Of a DNA stretch of 28,741 nucleotides, positions 1 to 6,430 are shown in pieces. The notes under the pieces are model-generated. The model searched no databases and had not been told where the DNA came from. It saw only the letters and a list, made by a program, of their open reading frames with translations. Source of the stretch: an uncultured Eubacteriales bacterium (GTDB lineage Bacteria; Bacillota; Clostridia; Christensenellales; CAG-314). The stretch is taken from positions 1 to 28,741 of the forward strand of contig URET01000016.1 of the NCBI GenBank assembly GCA_900546875.1, read 5' to 3'. The position numbers and the translations under genes were made by a program. Numbering within the stretch: the first letter of the stretch is position 1; each line of letters starts with the position of its first letter.

Positions 1-9
1 TTGTATGAA

Positions 10-48
10 CTCCTTTTTTTTCTCTCAACTGTTGCACTTAATAGTATA
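10..48 (-). promoter_or_regulatory. Possible promoter and RBS of a leftward gene lying outside the window
   Basis: On the minus strand a TATACT -10 box (43-48) is followed by an A-rich tract and an AAGGAG ribosome binding site near 11-16. The start codon would fall just left of position 1. The -35 region is poor and overlaps the hairpin at 66-92. This suggests, weakly, that a leftward gene starts immediately outside the window. Confidence 0.3.
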
Positions 49-65
49 ATTCACCTATAAATTAA

Positions 66-92
66 AAAACCCGTATTTTCAATACGGGTTTT
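66..92 (-). terminator. Intrinsic terminator after the SRAP gene
   Basis: A perfect hairpin pairs 68-77 with 81-90 (AACCCGTATT / AATACGGGTT) around a 3-nt loop. A-runs lie on the left and a short T-run on the right. Read leftward, the stem is followed by TTTTTTAAT, so it best terminates the leftward transcript whose last gene ends at 196. It could also work weakly in the other direction. Confidence 0.8.
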
Positions 93-195
93 GTTAAGAA
101 ACAGTTAATGATTTTCGTTTCGGACAACTATTATCAAATGTGTTCCGCGAATTTGATGATCGAGTTTGCCGGAACGACGAAAAAGGCTCGATATT

Positions 196-765
196 TCAGT
201 TTTCGATGATGTCGAAGATAGTCATCTCGGGACTTTTTTGCTTGTTTACAATAAATGTTTTTTCCGATATTTCTTCAAAGGGCATTCCGTTCAGAAAGTC
301 GTACAGTTCTTTTTCGGAAATGACCGACGGGACTCTCCGGTGGATGTTTTTTGTGGAAGTCGCTTCACGGGTGAGCAGTGCAAATGCGGGAGAGACGTCC
401 GGCTGCAATATACCGCCTAAAAGCATGATGTCTTTTTCCGGTGAAAAGTACTCGTATTTTTCACCTTTTCCGTCTTTTTCGAAAAAAGACGCACAAGCCG
501 TCACGCACCTGTTATTGACGGCGTTTCTGAAGAAAAAACTTGTTCCGGCACTTTCGCTTCTTGCGTTTATTACGATTTTTTTGCCGGTCATTCTGATCCC
601 CCATTCCGCTACGGAAAACAACAGTTCCTTTCCTGCAAGAAGCGGAACGGATCCGGCAGGCCGCATAATACCCGTATGATAGCGGGGAATGTCAGCGGAA
701 AAACTTTTTGCAAGTTTTTTCAGCTTTTTTTCCGCGCTTTCACTCATATTGAACATCCCGCACAT
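196..765 (-). CDS. SRAP-domain protein (YedK/HMCES-type abasic-site DNA-protein crosslink protein)
   Basis: SRAP proteins use the Cys exposed after removal of Met1 to form a thiazolidine crosslink with abasic sites in single-stranded DNA, shielding them during replication. I place the start at the ATG at 765, not the in-frame ATG at 783, because this puts the essential Cys at position 2 (MCGMF) and gives a GAGG site 8 nt upstream. The protein is 189 residues. Visible family residues are Cys2, Asn67 in the NARSE motif, Glu96 in a degenerate GFYEW-like segment (SFFEKD) and His142 in NIHRRVP. The first motif reads CGMF where CGRF is usual, and the aromatic after Glu96 is missing, so this is a divergent short form. 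It is the second gene of a leftward pair, 40 bp after the membrane protein gene, and is followed by a strong terminator. No LexA-type box was seen. Confidence 0.88.
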   Translation of the reverse strand: MCGMFNMSESAEKKLKKLAKSFSADIPRYHTGIMRPAGSVPLLAGKELLFSVAEWGIRMTGKKIVINARSESAGTSFFFRNAVNNRCVTACASFFEKDGKGEKYEYFSPEKDIMLLGGILQPDVSPAFALLTREATSTKNIHRRVPSVISEKELYDFLNGMPFEEISEKTFIVNKQKSPEMTIFDIIEN

Positions 766-805
766 GATATTTCCTCTTTTCAATGATTTTCTTAAAGGTT
801 TAAGT

Positions 806-1372
806 TCAGGGCATTTTAGGGTAAATTATTCTGTAAAAAACAAACGTTATCGCCGCCATTGCAGACAATATCAGGATCAGCACCCCTGTTATCACCAAAA
901 CTTCAGCGGGGCCGGATAAAAATACGTCGATGGAATACAAAAGCATGAATACGGGGATAAGCATACAAAGCGTATAAAGTATCAGTATCGAATTGCGGGC
1001 TCCCTTTTCAAGGACCAGATACTTTTTTTCGTTTTTTATTTCGGCTGGAGAGCTGAAGAGCGCTTCGATTTCGTATATATCTTTATTTTTGTATTGTTTC
1101 ACATTGACAGTATTGTCCGTTTTCAGAGAAATATCCGCTTCGTAGACATATTGGTAGGGCGAATTCAGTTCTCCTTTCGGGGTTTTTCCGGAAGCGATAA
1201 GCGAAATGTTTTTAATAAAAGCGGAAGTGTCGCATTTGAAGGGACTGCTTTGTATTTTCAGTTTGAAGTTTTCGGGCACTCCGATTTCTTTTTTCATTTC
1301 ACAGGCGCCGTTGATGTAAACGACATTATCGCAGTTATTTTCCGTTTCTTTTATAACAGAAAGCTTAGGCAT
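806..1372 (-). CDS. Hypothetical protein with two C-terminal membrane helices
   Basis: This 188-residue protein is not recognised. About 125 residues of soluble, Lys- and Asn-rich sequence are followed by two hydrophobic segments (around NSILILYTLCMLIPVFMLL and AEVLVITGVLILILSAMAA) and a short basic tail ending KMP. There is no signal peptide, so the N-terminal part is probably cytoplasmic. I chose the ATG at 1372: an AAGGA site sits 7 nt upstream, whereas at the alternative ATG at 1381 the same AAGG abuts the start codon. It is the first gene of a leftward pair with the SRAP gene. The pairing could reflect shared regulation, but no function can be inferred from the sequence. Confidence 0.7.
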   Translation of the reverse strand: MPKLSVIKETENNCDNVVYINGACEMKKEIGVPENFKLKIQSSPFKCDTSAFIKNISLIASGKTPKGELNSPYQYVYEADISLKTDNTVNVKQYKNKDIYEIEALFSSPAEIKNEKKYLVLEKGARNSILILYTLCMLIPVFMLLYSIDVFLSGPAEVLVITGVLILILSAMAAITFVFYRIIYPKMP

Positions 1373-1396
1373 TTTTTCCATCCTTGATTTTTTTTG

Positions 1397-1425
1397 ATTT
1401 TATCATAATCCCCGTATTTTGTAAA
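1397..1425 (-). promoter_or_regulatory. Promoter of the leftward membrane-protein / SRAP pair
   Basis: The minus strand shows TTTACA (1420-1425), a 17-nt spacer and TAAAAT (1397-1402), with an extended TG one base before the -10. Transcription would start about 18 nt upstream of the ATG at 1372. A 6-bp inverted repeat CCCCGT/ACGGGG (1410-1415 and 1434-1439) brackets the -35 and could be an operator. Confidence 0.7.
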
Positions 1426-1482
1426 GTGAATGGACGGGGCAGGCTCAATGCGGAAAACTGACCGGACAAAATAAATCCTGAC

Positions 1483-1513
1483 TGCATAAAAAAAAACAAA
1501 ACACATCATATTA
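1483..1513 (+). promoter_or_regulatory. Candidate forespore (sigma-G/sigma-F type) promoter of spoVT
   Basis: TGCATAA (1483-1489), a 17-nt spacer and CATATTA (1507-1513) resemble the sigma-G consensus (TGMATA / CATAMTA). spoVT is a sigma-G gene in Bacillus subtilis, so context agrees. Transcription would start near 1520, downstream of the in-frame ATG at 1517, which supports using the ATG at 1544. Confidence 0.6.
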
Positions 1514-1518
1514 AGGAT

Positions 1519-2124
1519 GTCAAGTCCGACAAAAGGAGATGTTATGTTAAAGGCAACGGGAATTATCAGACGGGTCGACGAACTTGGGAGGATTGTCGTC
1601 CCTAAGGAATTGAGAAGCACACTGAGGATAAAGGATGGTACCTCTCTCGAAATTTACACTAATGATAACGGAGAACTCGTACTGAAAAAATACAGCCCGA
1701 TGGAAGAAATGGCGGATTTCGGCGAAGCGTTGTGCGATGCTCTGAGAAGGGTGTATGATGTTTTGGCCGTGATCGTCGACAGCGACGGTATAATCGCAAA
1801 AAGCGGCAGACTCTCCGATAAAATAGGAAAAGGATTGACGCCTTTATTGGCTGAAGTTCTCGGCAGCCGCAGACAGTCCGTATTTGAGGACGGAACCCCC
1901 TATCTGGAATGCGGCGAAAACCTCGGACAAATCGTGGTAACTCCTATAATATGCAAAGGAGATCTGTATGGCGGAATGATTATTGCGGCAAAAAAAGTTA
2001 CGCCGGAGATTATAAAAGCGGCGGATCTTGCGGCAACCGTACTGAAAAATCATATCAATTAAAGCCGTGCATATCCTGAAGATCGAGCGATCATTCTGAA
2101 GGTTATCCGAACGTCGGACTTGAC
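1519..2124 (+). repeat. 12-bp inverted repeat bracketing spoVT (1519-1530 and 2113-2124)
   Basis: GTCAAGTCCGAC at 1519-1530 is the exact reverse complement of GTCGGACTTGAC at 2113-2124. The left copy starts at the predicted 5' end of the mRNA and stops directly before the AAAAGGAG ribosome binding site. The right copy lies in the 3' UTR, 5 nt before the terminator stem. The two ends of one transcript could therefore pair. Confidence 0.85.
1544..2062 (+). CDS. spoVT: Stage V sporulation protein T, AbrB-family transcription regulator
   Basis: SpoVT is a DNA-binding regulator of late forespore genes that tunes spore coat, germination and resistance functions. The protein has 172 residues, close to the 178 of B. 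subtilis SpoVT. Residues 1-50 form the swapped-hairpin AbrB domain (ATGIIRRVDELGRIVVPKEL). Residues from about 55 form the GAF-like domain that binds an unknown ligand. The ATG at 1544 follows an AAAGGAG site; an upstream in-frame ATG at 1517 would add nine residues not found in the family and probably lies before the transcription start. The gene stands alone between a divergent pair and a convergent kinase gene, with its own promoter and terminator. Its 5' leader and 3' UTR share a 12-nt complementary pair (see findings). Confidence 0.95.
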   Translation: MLKATGIIRRVDELGRIVVPKELRSTLRIKDGTSLEIYTNDNGELVLKKYSPMEEMADFGEALCDALRRVYDVLAVIVDSDGIIAKSGRLSDKIGKGLTPLLAEVLGSRRQSVFEDGTPYLECGENLGQIVVTPIICKGDLYGGMIIAAKKVTPEIIKAADLAATVLKNHIN

Positions 2125-2129
2125 TGTCG

Positions 2130-2156
2130 AACCCTTTTTCAAGGGTTTTTTCTTTT
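2130..2156 (+). terminator. Intrinsic terminator of spoVT
   Basis: The stem AACCCTT (2130-2136) pairs with AAGGGTT (2141-2147) around TTTC and is followed by a T-rich tail. It lies 67 nt after the spoVT stop codon and has no T-tail on the minus strand, so it acts rightward. Confidence 0.9.
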
Positions 2157-2233
2157 GCCCCTTATATCGCAAAGGATATTTTGGCTTTAAAGCATATCGG
2201 AAAAAGTCGGCGCTGCGGATGATTGCCGGAGCA

Positions 2234-4342
2234 TCAGGCTTTCGGAAGAGAAAGGGTAAATACTGTATGGGTTCCCGTTCTGTTGCATACAATGGTGCCG
2301 TTCATGGATTCAACGGACTGCTTGCATATATAAAGTCCTACGCCGCGGGTTTCTTCGGCGCTGTTTTCGGATACATAGGGCCGGAAGATTTCCGTTTCGG
2401 AAAATACTCCCTTTCCGTCGTCGGCTACCGAAATCTCCACGGTATTTTTTTTCTTTGCCGATGACACGGTTATTTTTGTGCAGTCGGCGTGTTCTATGGC
2501 GTTTATGATTATGTTGGTCAGCACGTTGTCCAGAGTTTTCGGCTTTGCGTAAAGGTAACAATCGGAGAGTGCATGATTTTCAAGTACTATACCGTTTGCG
2601 TTGCAGTCAAAGCTGAAGCTTTCCGTGATCTTTGCACATATGTCCTTTCCGTTCAATATTTCAGGTTTTTCCGCAATGAGGTTGAATTTGGAAAAACGCG
2701 CTACATCCGATAATTCGTTTATCACGTCAGATATTTTGTTTTTGACTATCTGCTGCGTTTTCATCTGATCAGGGTTTTCTTCCCGCGTCACCAGCGTTTC
2801 GAGCAGGTGTTTAGAATAGGTGAGCGGCTTGCGCAGATCGTGCGAAACAAATACCAGCATTTTATCTCTTTCCGAAATCAGTTCGTTCAGACGGTTAGTC
2901 TGATTGTTGATTTCCGATTGCATGTTTTCGGTGAGGTACCTGTTCCGTCTTTCCAATTCTGCAAATACGTACAGACAAAAAACAAACAGAGAAACGACGG
3001 TCACGGTAGACATTATAAATGCGGGAGAAGGGTAGATCCCCGTCAGATCAGGAATGATCAGGCTCAAACCTGCCGCCAAGGCGAGAGTAAACGGGGGGAT
3101 CATGCGCCAGAGATTGTAATTTTTGTCAAAGATACCGTAAACGGCGAAGGCTGTAGTATATAAGATCCCTGCCGTTTTGAACAAGGTAACAATGACCTCG
3201 GACACGAAGTAAAAATTCTCGGGAAGGACGTAAAGGAACAGCGAAAAAACGGTCCCGGCAAGCATCAAATAAAAAAATATTTTATTTAGAGGGAATCTGG
3301 AAAAATTTTTCCCGATTGCAAGACAGGAAAACGAGAGGGAGAGCAATATGGAAAAATCATACAGTGATCCGAAAACAAACGGGGCGGAGGTCCCTGACTT
3401 GAGCATGAAAATACACAGCATAGTCAAAGTTGTGCCGAAAAGTATGCATAGAGCGGGGATGAAACGCACGGTGCGTTTTAAAAAGCATAATACTGTAAAG
3501 ACTGCCAGAGCCACTGCGGCAAGACACAGACACACAAAACTCAGTGTAGGCATGAGGGAAGCGTATTTTTCTATTTCGGCAGCTGATCCGCCTATCAGGG
3601 GGAGGGAAGAAGTTCCGGCGAGCGTGCTTTTTTCCGTTTCATAATGGATGGTGATGATTTTTGCGGAAGAAAGCTGATTCAACATGGTTTCGCGGCGGGT
3701 ATAAAAGTTAACGGTGAGCTGAACATTCTGAGTTTCGGAGACATGATGCTCTGTTTTCTGGGTGTCGCTTGTGTTGAACTTGATGAAGTCATAGTTTTCG
3801 ATTTCGCCGATCTTGTAAACGCACTGATATGCGTTGTAGATGTTACAGGCTGAGAAAACCGGAGGTATATTCAAGTTAAAGACCCAGTAATCGCCTATTT
3901 TATATTTTTCCAAAGCGTTTTGCTGATCGATGAATTCCGTGTTGTCGATATCGGGGTTGAGGTTGAGAATCACCAGCTGCAGAGAGCCTTTTTCGGATAA
4001 CGTTAAACCGGAATCGGATAAGTCGACGATATAAGAGTTTTCGTGTATGGTATTGGGCTGCACGAAAATATCGGGGGTGTAGTTGACGAGGGAAATATAG
4101 TTTACGTCGCCTATATCGGTAATGCGGATCGCCGCCAGGTCTTCATTCAGGACATAGTTTTTTTCTTCGATATAGGTTTGCTGTGTGTCTTCGTCCCAAT
4201 AGTACCTGATATCCTTGACAGAACCTTCTGTTTTTCCGACGGAAGGGATCTTGTAGTCAGAGAGAGAAAAGACGAGAGCAACCGCTGAAAAAACGGTCAC
4301 TGCAATAAGTATTGCCGAAAGTTTTTTAATACAAGTTTTCAT
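2234..4342 (-). CDS. Membrane sensor histidine kinase with 7TM-DISM-like sensor region
   Basis: This 702-residue kinase is the sensor partner of the upstream response regulator. It has a signal-anchor at residues 8-28, an extracytoplasmic region of about 240 residues, seven hydrophobic segments (about 263-470) and a short coiled linker. The kinase core follows: H-box FVSHDLRKPL with the phospho-acceptor His near 501, N-box NIIINAIEHA near 610, G1 VADDGKG near 639 and G2 RGVGLYICK near 666. The order of extracellular domain, seven helices and kinase matches the 7TMR-DISM group, whose extracellular part often binds carbohydrates or other small ligands; the ligand here is unknown. GGAGGAAACA precedes the ATG. 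Its first 17 bp overlap the end of the regulator gene, so translation is probably coupled. Confidence 0.9.
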   Translation of the reverse strand: MKTCIKKLSAILIAVTVFSAVALVFSLSDYKIPSVGKTEGSVKDIRYYWDEDTQQTYIEEKNYVLNEDLAAIRITDIGDVNYISLVNYTPDIFVQPNTIHENSYIVDLSDSGLTLSEKGSLQLVILNLNPDIDNTEFIDQQNALEKYKIGDYWVFNLNIPPVFSACNIYNAYQCVYKIGEIENYDFIKFNTSDTQKTEHHVSETQNVQLTVNFYTRRETMLNQLSSAKIITIHYETEKSTLAGTSSLPLIGGSAAEIEKYASLMPTLSFVCLCLAAVALAVFTVLCFLKRTVRFIPALCILFGTTLTMLCIFMLKSGTSAPFVFGSLYDFSILLSLSFSCLAIGKNFSRFPLNKIFFYLMLAGTVFSLFLYVLPENFYFVSEVIVTLFKTAGILYTTAFAVYGIFDKNYNLWRMIPPFTLALAAGLSLIIPDLTGIYPSPAFIMSTVTVVSLFVFCLYVFAELERRNRYLTENMQSEINNQTNRLNELISERDKMLVFVSHDLRKPLTYSKHLLETLVTREENPDQMKTQQIVKNKISDVINELSDVARFSKFNLIAEKPEILNGKDICAKITESFSFDCNANGIVLENHALSDCYLYAKPKTLDNVLTNIIINAIEHADCTKITVSSAKKKNTVEISVADDGKGVFSETEIFRPYVSENSAEETRGVGLYICKQSVESMNGTIVCNRTGTHTVFTLSLPKA

Positions 4343-5012
4343 TGTTTCCTCCGAAAGAATAGCCTTTACCGAACCGTGTGGCGATAAGATGCCCGCATTC
4401 GGGAGAAATATCCGAGAGTTTTTTTCTTAAGTTATGGAGATGTACCTTGATCGTACCGGTATTGAGGGAGGGGGCCTGCCATATTTCTTCGTAAATGACA
4501 TTTGCGGAAAAAAACTTGCCTTCGTTTTGCATGAGGAAAAGAAGCAGGTTGAACTCGCTCGATGTCAGATAAACAGGGGTATCTTTGTAGTAAACAGTAC
4601 GGTTGCGCGTATCGAGAGAAATCCCCCGTTTGCACAAAAGAGATTTTTCGGGAGGAAGGAGTCTGAGAGCGATCTTGCGTTCGAGAAGGGTCATGGAACA
4701 CGGTTTGACGATGTAGTCGGCGGCGCCTGCGTCCAGTCCGTCGATAATATTGTCCTCAGAACCGAGATGGGAAAGAATGATAACGGGCGTTTTGTATCTG
4801 ATAAGACGCGCAATTTCGAGTCCGTCGCCGTCCGGGAGGATGATGTCTATGACAGCAACGTCAAATGAAGAGGATTCGACAGCTTGTTTGGCTTTGAAGT
4901 ATGTGTCGGCACAAACGACATGATTATCGATCTGAAAATAATTTTTCATTTGATTAAGAAGTTCGGAATTGTCCTCAACTAAAAGAATACTTCTGTTTTT
5001 TACCCATTCCAT
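4326..5012 (-). CDS. OmpR/PhoB-family response regulator
   Basis: The 228-residue protein has a receiver domain (about 1-115) and a winged-helix DNA-binding domain (about 130-222). The acidic pocket is Glu13-Asp14, the phospho-acceptor is Asp56 in AVIDIILPDGDG, the switch residue is Ser81 and the conserved Lys is Lys103 in YIVKPCS. The C-terminal half ends with the OmpR signature TIKVHLHNLRKKL and the wing GKGYSF. It should be phosphorylated by the adjacent kinase and bind DNA as a dimer. An AAGGGG site sits 9 nt before the ATG. It is the first gene of the operon and overlaps the kinase start by 17 bp. Confidence 0.95.
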   Translation of the reverse strand: MEWVKNRSILLVEDNSELLNQMKNYFQIDNHVVCADTYFKAKQAVESSSFDVAVIDIILPDGDGLEIARLIRYKTPVIILSHLGSEDNIIDGLDAGAADYIVKPCSMTLLERKIALRLLPPEKSLLCKRGISLDTRNRTVYYKDTPVYLTSSEFNLLLFLMQNEGKFFSANVIYEEIWQAPSLNTGTIKVHLHNLRKKLSDISPECGHLIATRFGKGYSFGGNNENLY

Positions 5013-5040
5013 ATAAACACCCCTTTATATGCTTGATAAT

Positions 5041-5070
5041 ATTTTATATTTATTTTTACGTAAATGTCAA
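5041..5070 (-). promoter_or_regulatory. Promoter of the two-component operon
   Basis: On the minus strand a perfect TTGACA (5065-5070) is followed by TATAAA (5043-5048, 16-nt spacer) or TAAAAT (5041-5046, 18-nt spacer). The leader to the ATG at 5012 is only about 22-25 nt. Confidence 0.7.
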
Positions 5071-5204
5071 TAAAAAAGCAAGAGATTTTGAATGAAAGAT
5101 AAAGCCGGAAGATATAAAAGTAAAGCGGGGAGAAAGCGAGAGCAAGGAAAGATGAGAACAGAACAATAAAAAAACTAAAATTATAGATTAAGGCGGCTAA
5201 ATTC

Positions 5205-5233
5205 TTGCAAAAAAATAAAAAATAGGATATAAT
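5205..5233 (+). promoter_or_regulatory. Promoter of tRNA-Ser
   Basis: TTGCAA (5205-5210), a 17-nt A-rich spacer and a perfect TATAAT (5228-5233) lie 50 nt before the tRNA. This is a strong sigma-A-type arrangement expected of a stable RNA gene. Confidence 0.8.
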
Positions 5234-5282
5234 AGCAAGGCGTCACGGGAAGACGGACGCACGTATGAAAGAAGAGAAAAAA

Positions 5283-5374
5283 GGAGAGATGTCAGAGTGG
5301 CCGAATGAGCACGATTGGAAATCGTGTGTACACCGATAAGTGTACCGAGGGTTCAAATCCCTCTCTCTCCGCCA
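5283..5374 (+). tRNA. tRNA-Ser (anticodon GGA), CCA encoded
   Basis: The acceptor stem pairs GGAGAGA (5283-5289) with TCTCTCC (5364-5370), followed by discriminator G and an encoded CCA (5372-5374). The anticodon arm is CACGA-TTGGAAA-TCGTG, giving anticodon GGA at 5317-5319, which reads UCC/UCU serine codons. The T arm contains GTTCAAAT. A long class II variable arm (GTGTACAC...GTGTAC) is present, as expected for serine. The 3' end is a common target for tyrosine integrases, and integrase remnants lie directly downstream. Confidence 0.97.
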
Positions 5375-5378
5375 AAAG

Positions 5379-5431
5379 CACTATATATTGTGGTTTAAAA
5401 CGGGTTTAGACACAATATATAGTGTTTTTTT
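5379..5431 (+). terminator. Terminator of tRNA-Ser
   Basis: A 14-bp perfect stem pairs 5379-5392 (CACTATATATTGTG) with 5411-5424 around an 18-nt loop, followed by seven T residues. It starts 4 nt after the tRNA CCA end. Confidence 0.85.
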
Positions 5432-5450
5432 AATGTATTTATACCTAATT

Positions 5451-5484
5451 CCCCACCGTTTTGGGGAGTAAAATGGGGAGTAAA
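5451..5484 (+). repeat. GGGGAGTAAA direct repeats beside a CCCC/GGGG hairpin, possible integrase arm site
   Basis: GGGGAGTAAA occurs at 5463-5472 and 5475-5484, one helical turn apart. The first copy also forms a short hairpin with CCCC at 5451-5454. The position, between a tRNA 3' end and an integrase remnant, suits an integrase arm-binding site. This is inference from position only. Confidence 0.35.
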
Positions 5485-5574
5485 TCTCTTTTAAGAAACT
5501 TCCGAGCAAAAATAAATCATATTACACTTCAATTTCGACAGTTTGTATAAATTTCGGAATAATCCTAAGTTCCA

Positions 5575-5835
5575 TTATATTTTATAACTTACCTTTTGTC
5601 CTTCTTTGGTTAAAAATTCATCGTCAAAATGTGTGTAAACGCTTTGAGTTATACCTTTGGGACTGTGACCTGCCCATAGTCTTACGACGTTTTCCGGAAC
5701 TCCGCACATCTGATACCGGGATATAAAAGTGTGCCTGAGGTCCTTCATGGTATATCCTTTCATCAGATTGTGAAAATGTCTGCTGACAGTACGATCGCTT
5801 GCTTTCATTTCTCCGATAAAGGGTGCAAAGTTATT
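5575..5835 (-). pseudogene. Truncated tyrosine recombinase (integrase), C-terminal catalytic fragment
   Basis: The ATG-initiated frame at 5808 encodes 77 residues, and integrase-like codons continue upstream to about 5835. Catalytic landmarks are the Arg-His of KDLRHTFISR, the second His in WAGHS and the nucleophile Tyr in SVYTHF. The usual first His of HxLR is Lys here. The N-terminal arm-binding and core-binding domains (roughly 250 residues) are missing, so the protein cannot be active alone. It lies 200 bp from the tRNA-Ser 3' end and points back towards it, as in tRNA-integrated elements. About 450 bp away is a second, more degraded copy of the same segment. Confidence 0.85.
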
Positions 5836-5854
5836 GTAAGAACAGTAAAAAAGT

Positions 5855-5924
5855 AAAAGAAAAGAGCTGCAGTTCCGTCCTTTCGACTATGCTCTGCAAA
5901 TGCAGAGGTACAAAGCAACTCTTT
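5855..5924 (-). ncRNA. Candidate small structured RNA of about 70 nt
   Basis: A consensus promoter (5931-5959) places the start at about 5924. The transcript would begin with AAAGAGTTGC (5924-5915), which pairs with GCAGCTCTTT (5870-5861) across 10 bp with one G-U. Enclosed are a 7-bp hairpin CTCTGCA-TT-TGCAGAG (5907-5892) and a smaller GTC-GAAAG-GAC hairpin. The 3' strand of the closing stem runs straight into TCTTTT, so the outer stem may serve as the terminator. It matches no RNA family I recognise. The downstream integrase fragment begins about 20 nt later, so the RNA may alternatively be a leader. Confidence 0.45.
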
Positions 5925-5930
5925 GCCCGT

Positions 5931-5959
5931 ATTATAACTTAAGCTTCTTGCTTTGTCAA
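5931..5959 (-). promoter_or_regulatory. Perfect consensus sigma-A promoter, leftward
   Basis: On the minus strand TTGACA (5954-5959) is followed by exactly 17 nt and TATAAT (5931-5936). A full 12/12 consensus match is unusual. It points to the candidate small RNA at 5855-5924 and, beyond it, the integrase fragment. Confidence 0.8.
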
Positions 5960-6019
5960 GTTTTACTATACAGAAAAATGAAAAAGTCAACCGTAATTTT
6001 GAAAATCCTCCTCGGAGGG

Positions 6020-6056
6020 CTGTTTATTGTATTTTTGATTTATCTCATATAAACAG
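6020..6056. repeat. 8-bp inverted repeat CTGTTTAT/ATAAACAG
   Basis: CTGTTTAT at 6020-6027 and ATAAACAG at 6049-6056 form an inverted repeat with a 21-nt centre. It sits between the two integrase remnants. A separate CCTCC/GGAGG hairpin lies just left, at about 6008-6019. No function can be assigned. Confidence 0.4.
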
Positions 6057-6149
6057 GGAATCGGCTGTAAGATGAAAGCAGATATAGTTTTTTATGCGTT
6101 TTTCGGAAAAATGTATCAAAAATAATATGAAACTTTTTCCTCTCGGGAG

Positions 6150-6281
6150 AATTGATTCATACTCATATATCAACAGAGAAACACTCCTTCGGAGCTGTGA
6201 CCTGCCCATACTCTTACGACGTTTTCCGGAACTTTGCACATCTGACACCGGGATATAAAAGTGTGCCTGAGGTAATTCATG
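6150..6281 (-). pseudogene. Second, frameshifted copy of the integrase catalytic segment
   Basis: Positions 6195-6281 match the integrase fragment at 5663-5749 with about 6 mismatches in 87 and no gaps. The reading frame is kept through YLRHTFISR, VPENVVRVWAGHS. After GHS a one-base shift restores homology: the shifted frame reads EGVSLLIYEYES against KGITQSVYTHFD, aligning the nucleophile Tyr. The copy is therefore a decayed paralogue, not a chance repeat. Its right end lies 72 bp from the promoter of the LuxR-type regulator. Confidence 0.75.
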
Positions 6282-6352
6282 AAATGTATTTCATTCGGAT
6301 TCGGTTGTGCCGTACATCCGGAGTTTCAAAATCAATGTACCCGACCGGAATA

Positions 6353-6381
6353 TTGACTAATTGCAAGAATTATGTTATACT
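6353..6381 (+). promoter_or_regulatory. Promoter of the LuxR-type regulator
   Basis: TTGACT (6353-6358), a 17-nt spacer and TATACT (6376-6381) lie about 50 nt before the start codon at 6431. Confidence 0.75.
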
Positions 6382-6430
6382 GATGGCATCAGATTTTGTT
6401 TGTCGTTTGTCAAACAAGGGAGATGGGAAA

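Noticed and set aside
140..679. 179-codon rightward frame
   Set aside because: Antisense to the SRAP gene, which has family residues and a ribosome binding site.
5805..5990. 61-codon leftward frame upstream of the integrase fragment
   Set aside because: A consensus promoter lies inside it and its sequence coincides with the candidate structured RNA.
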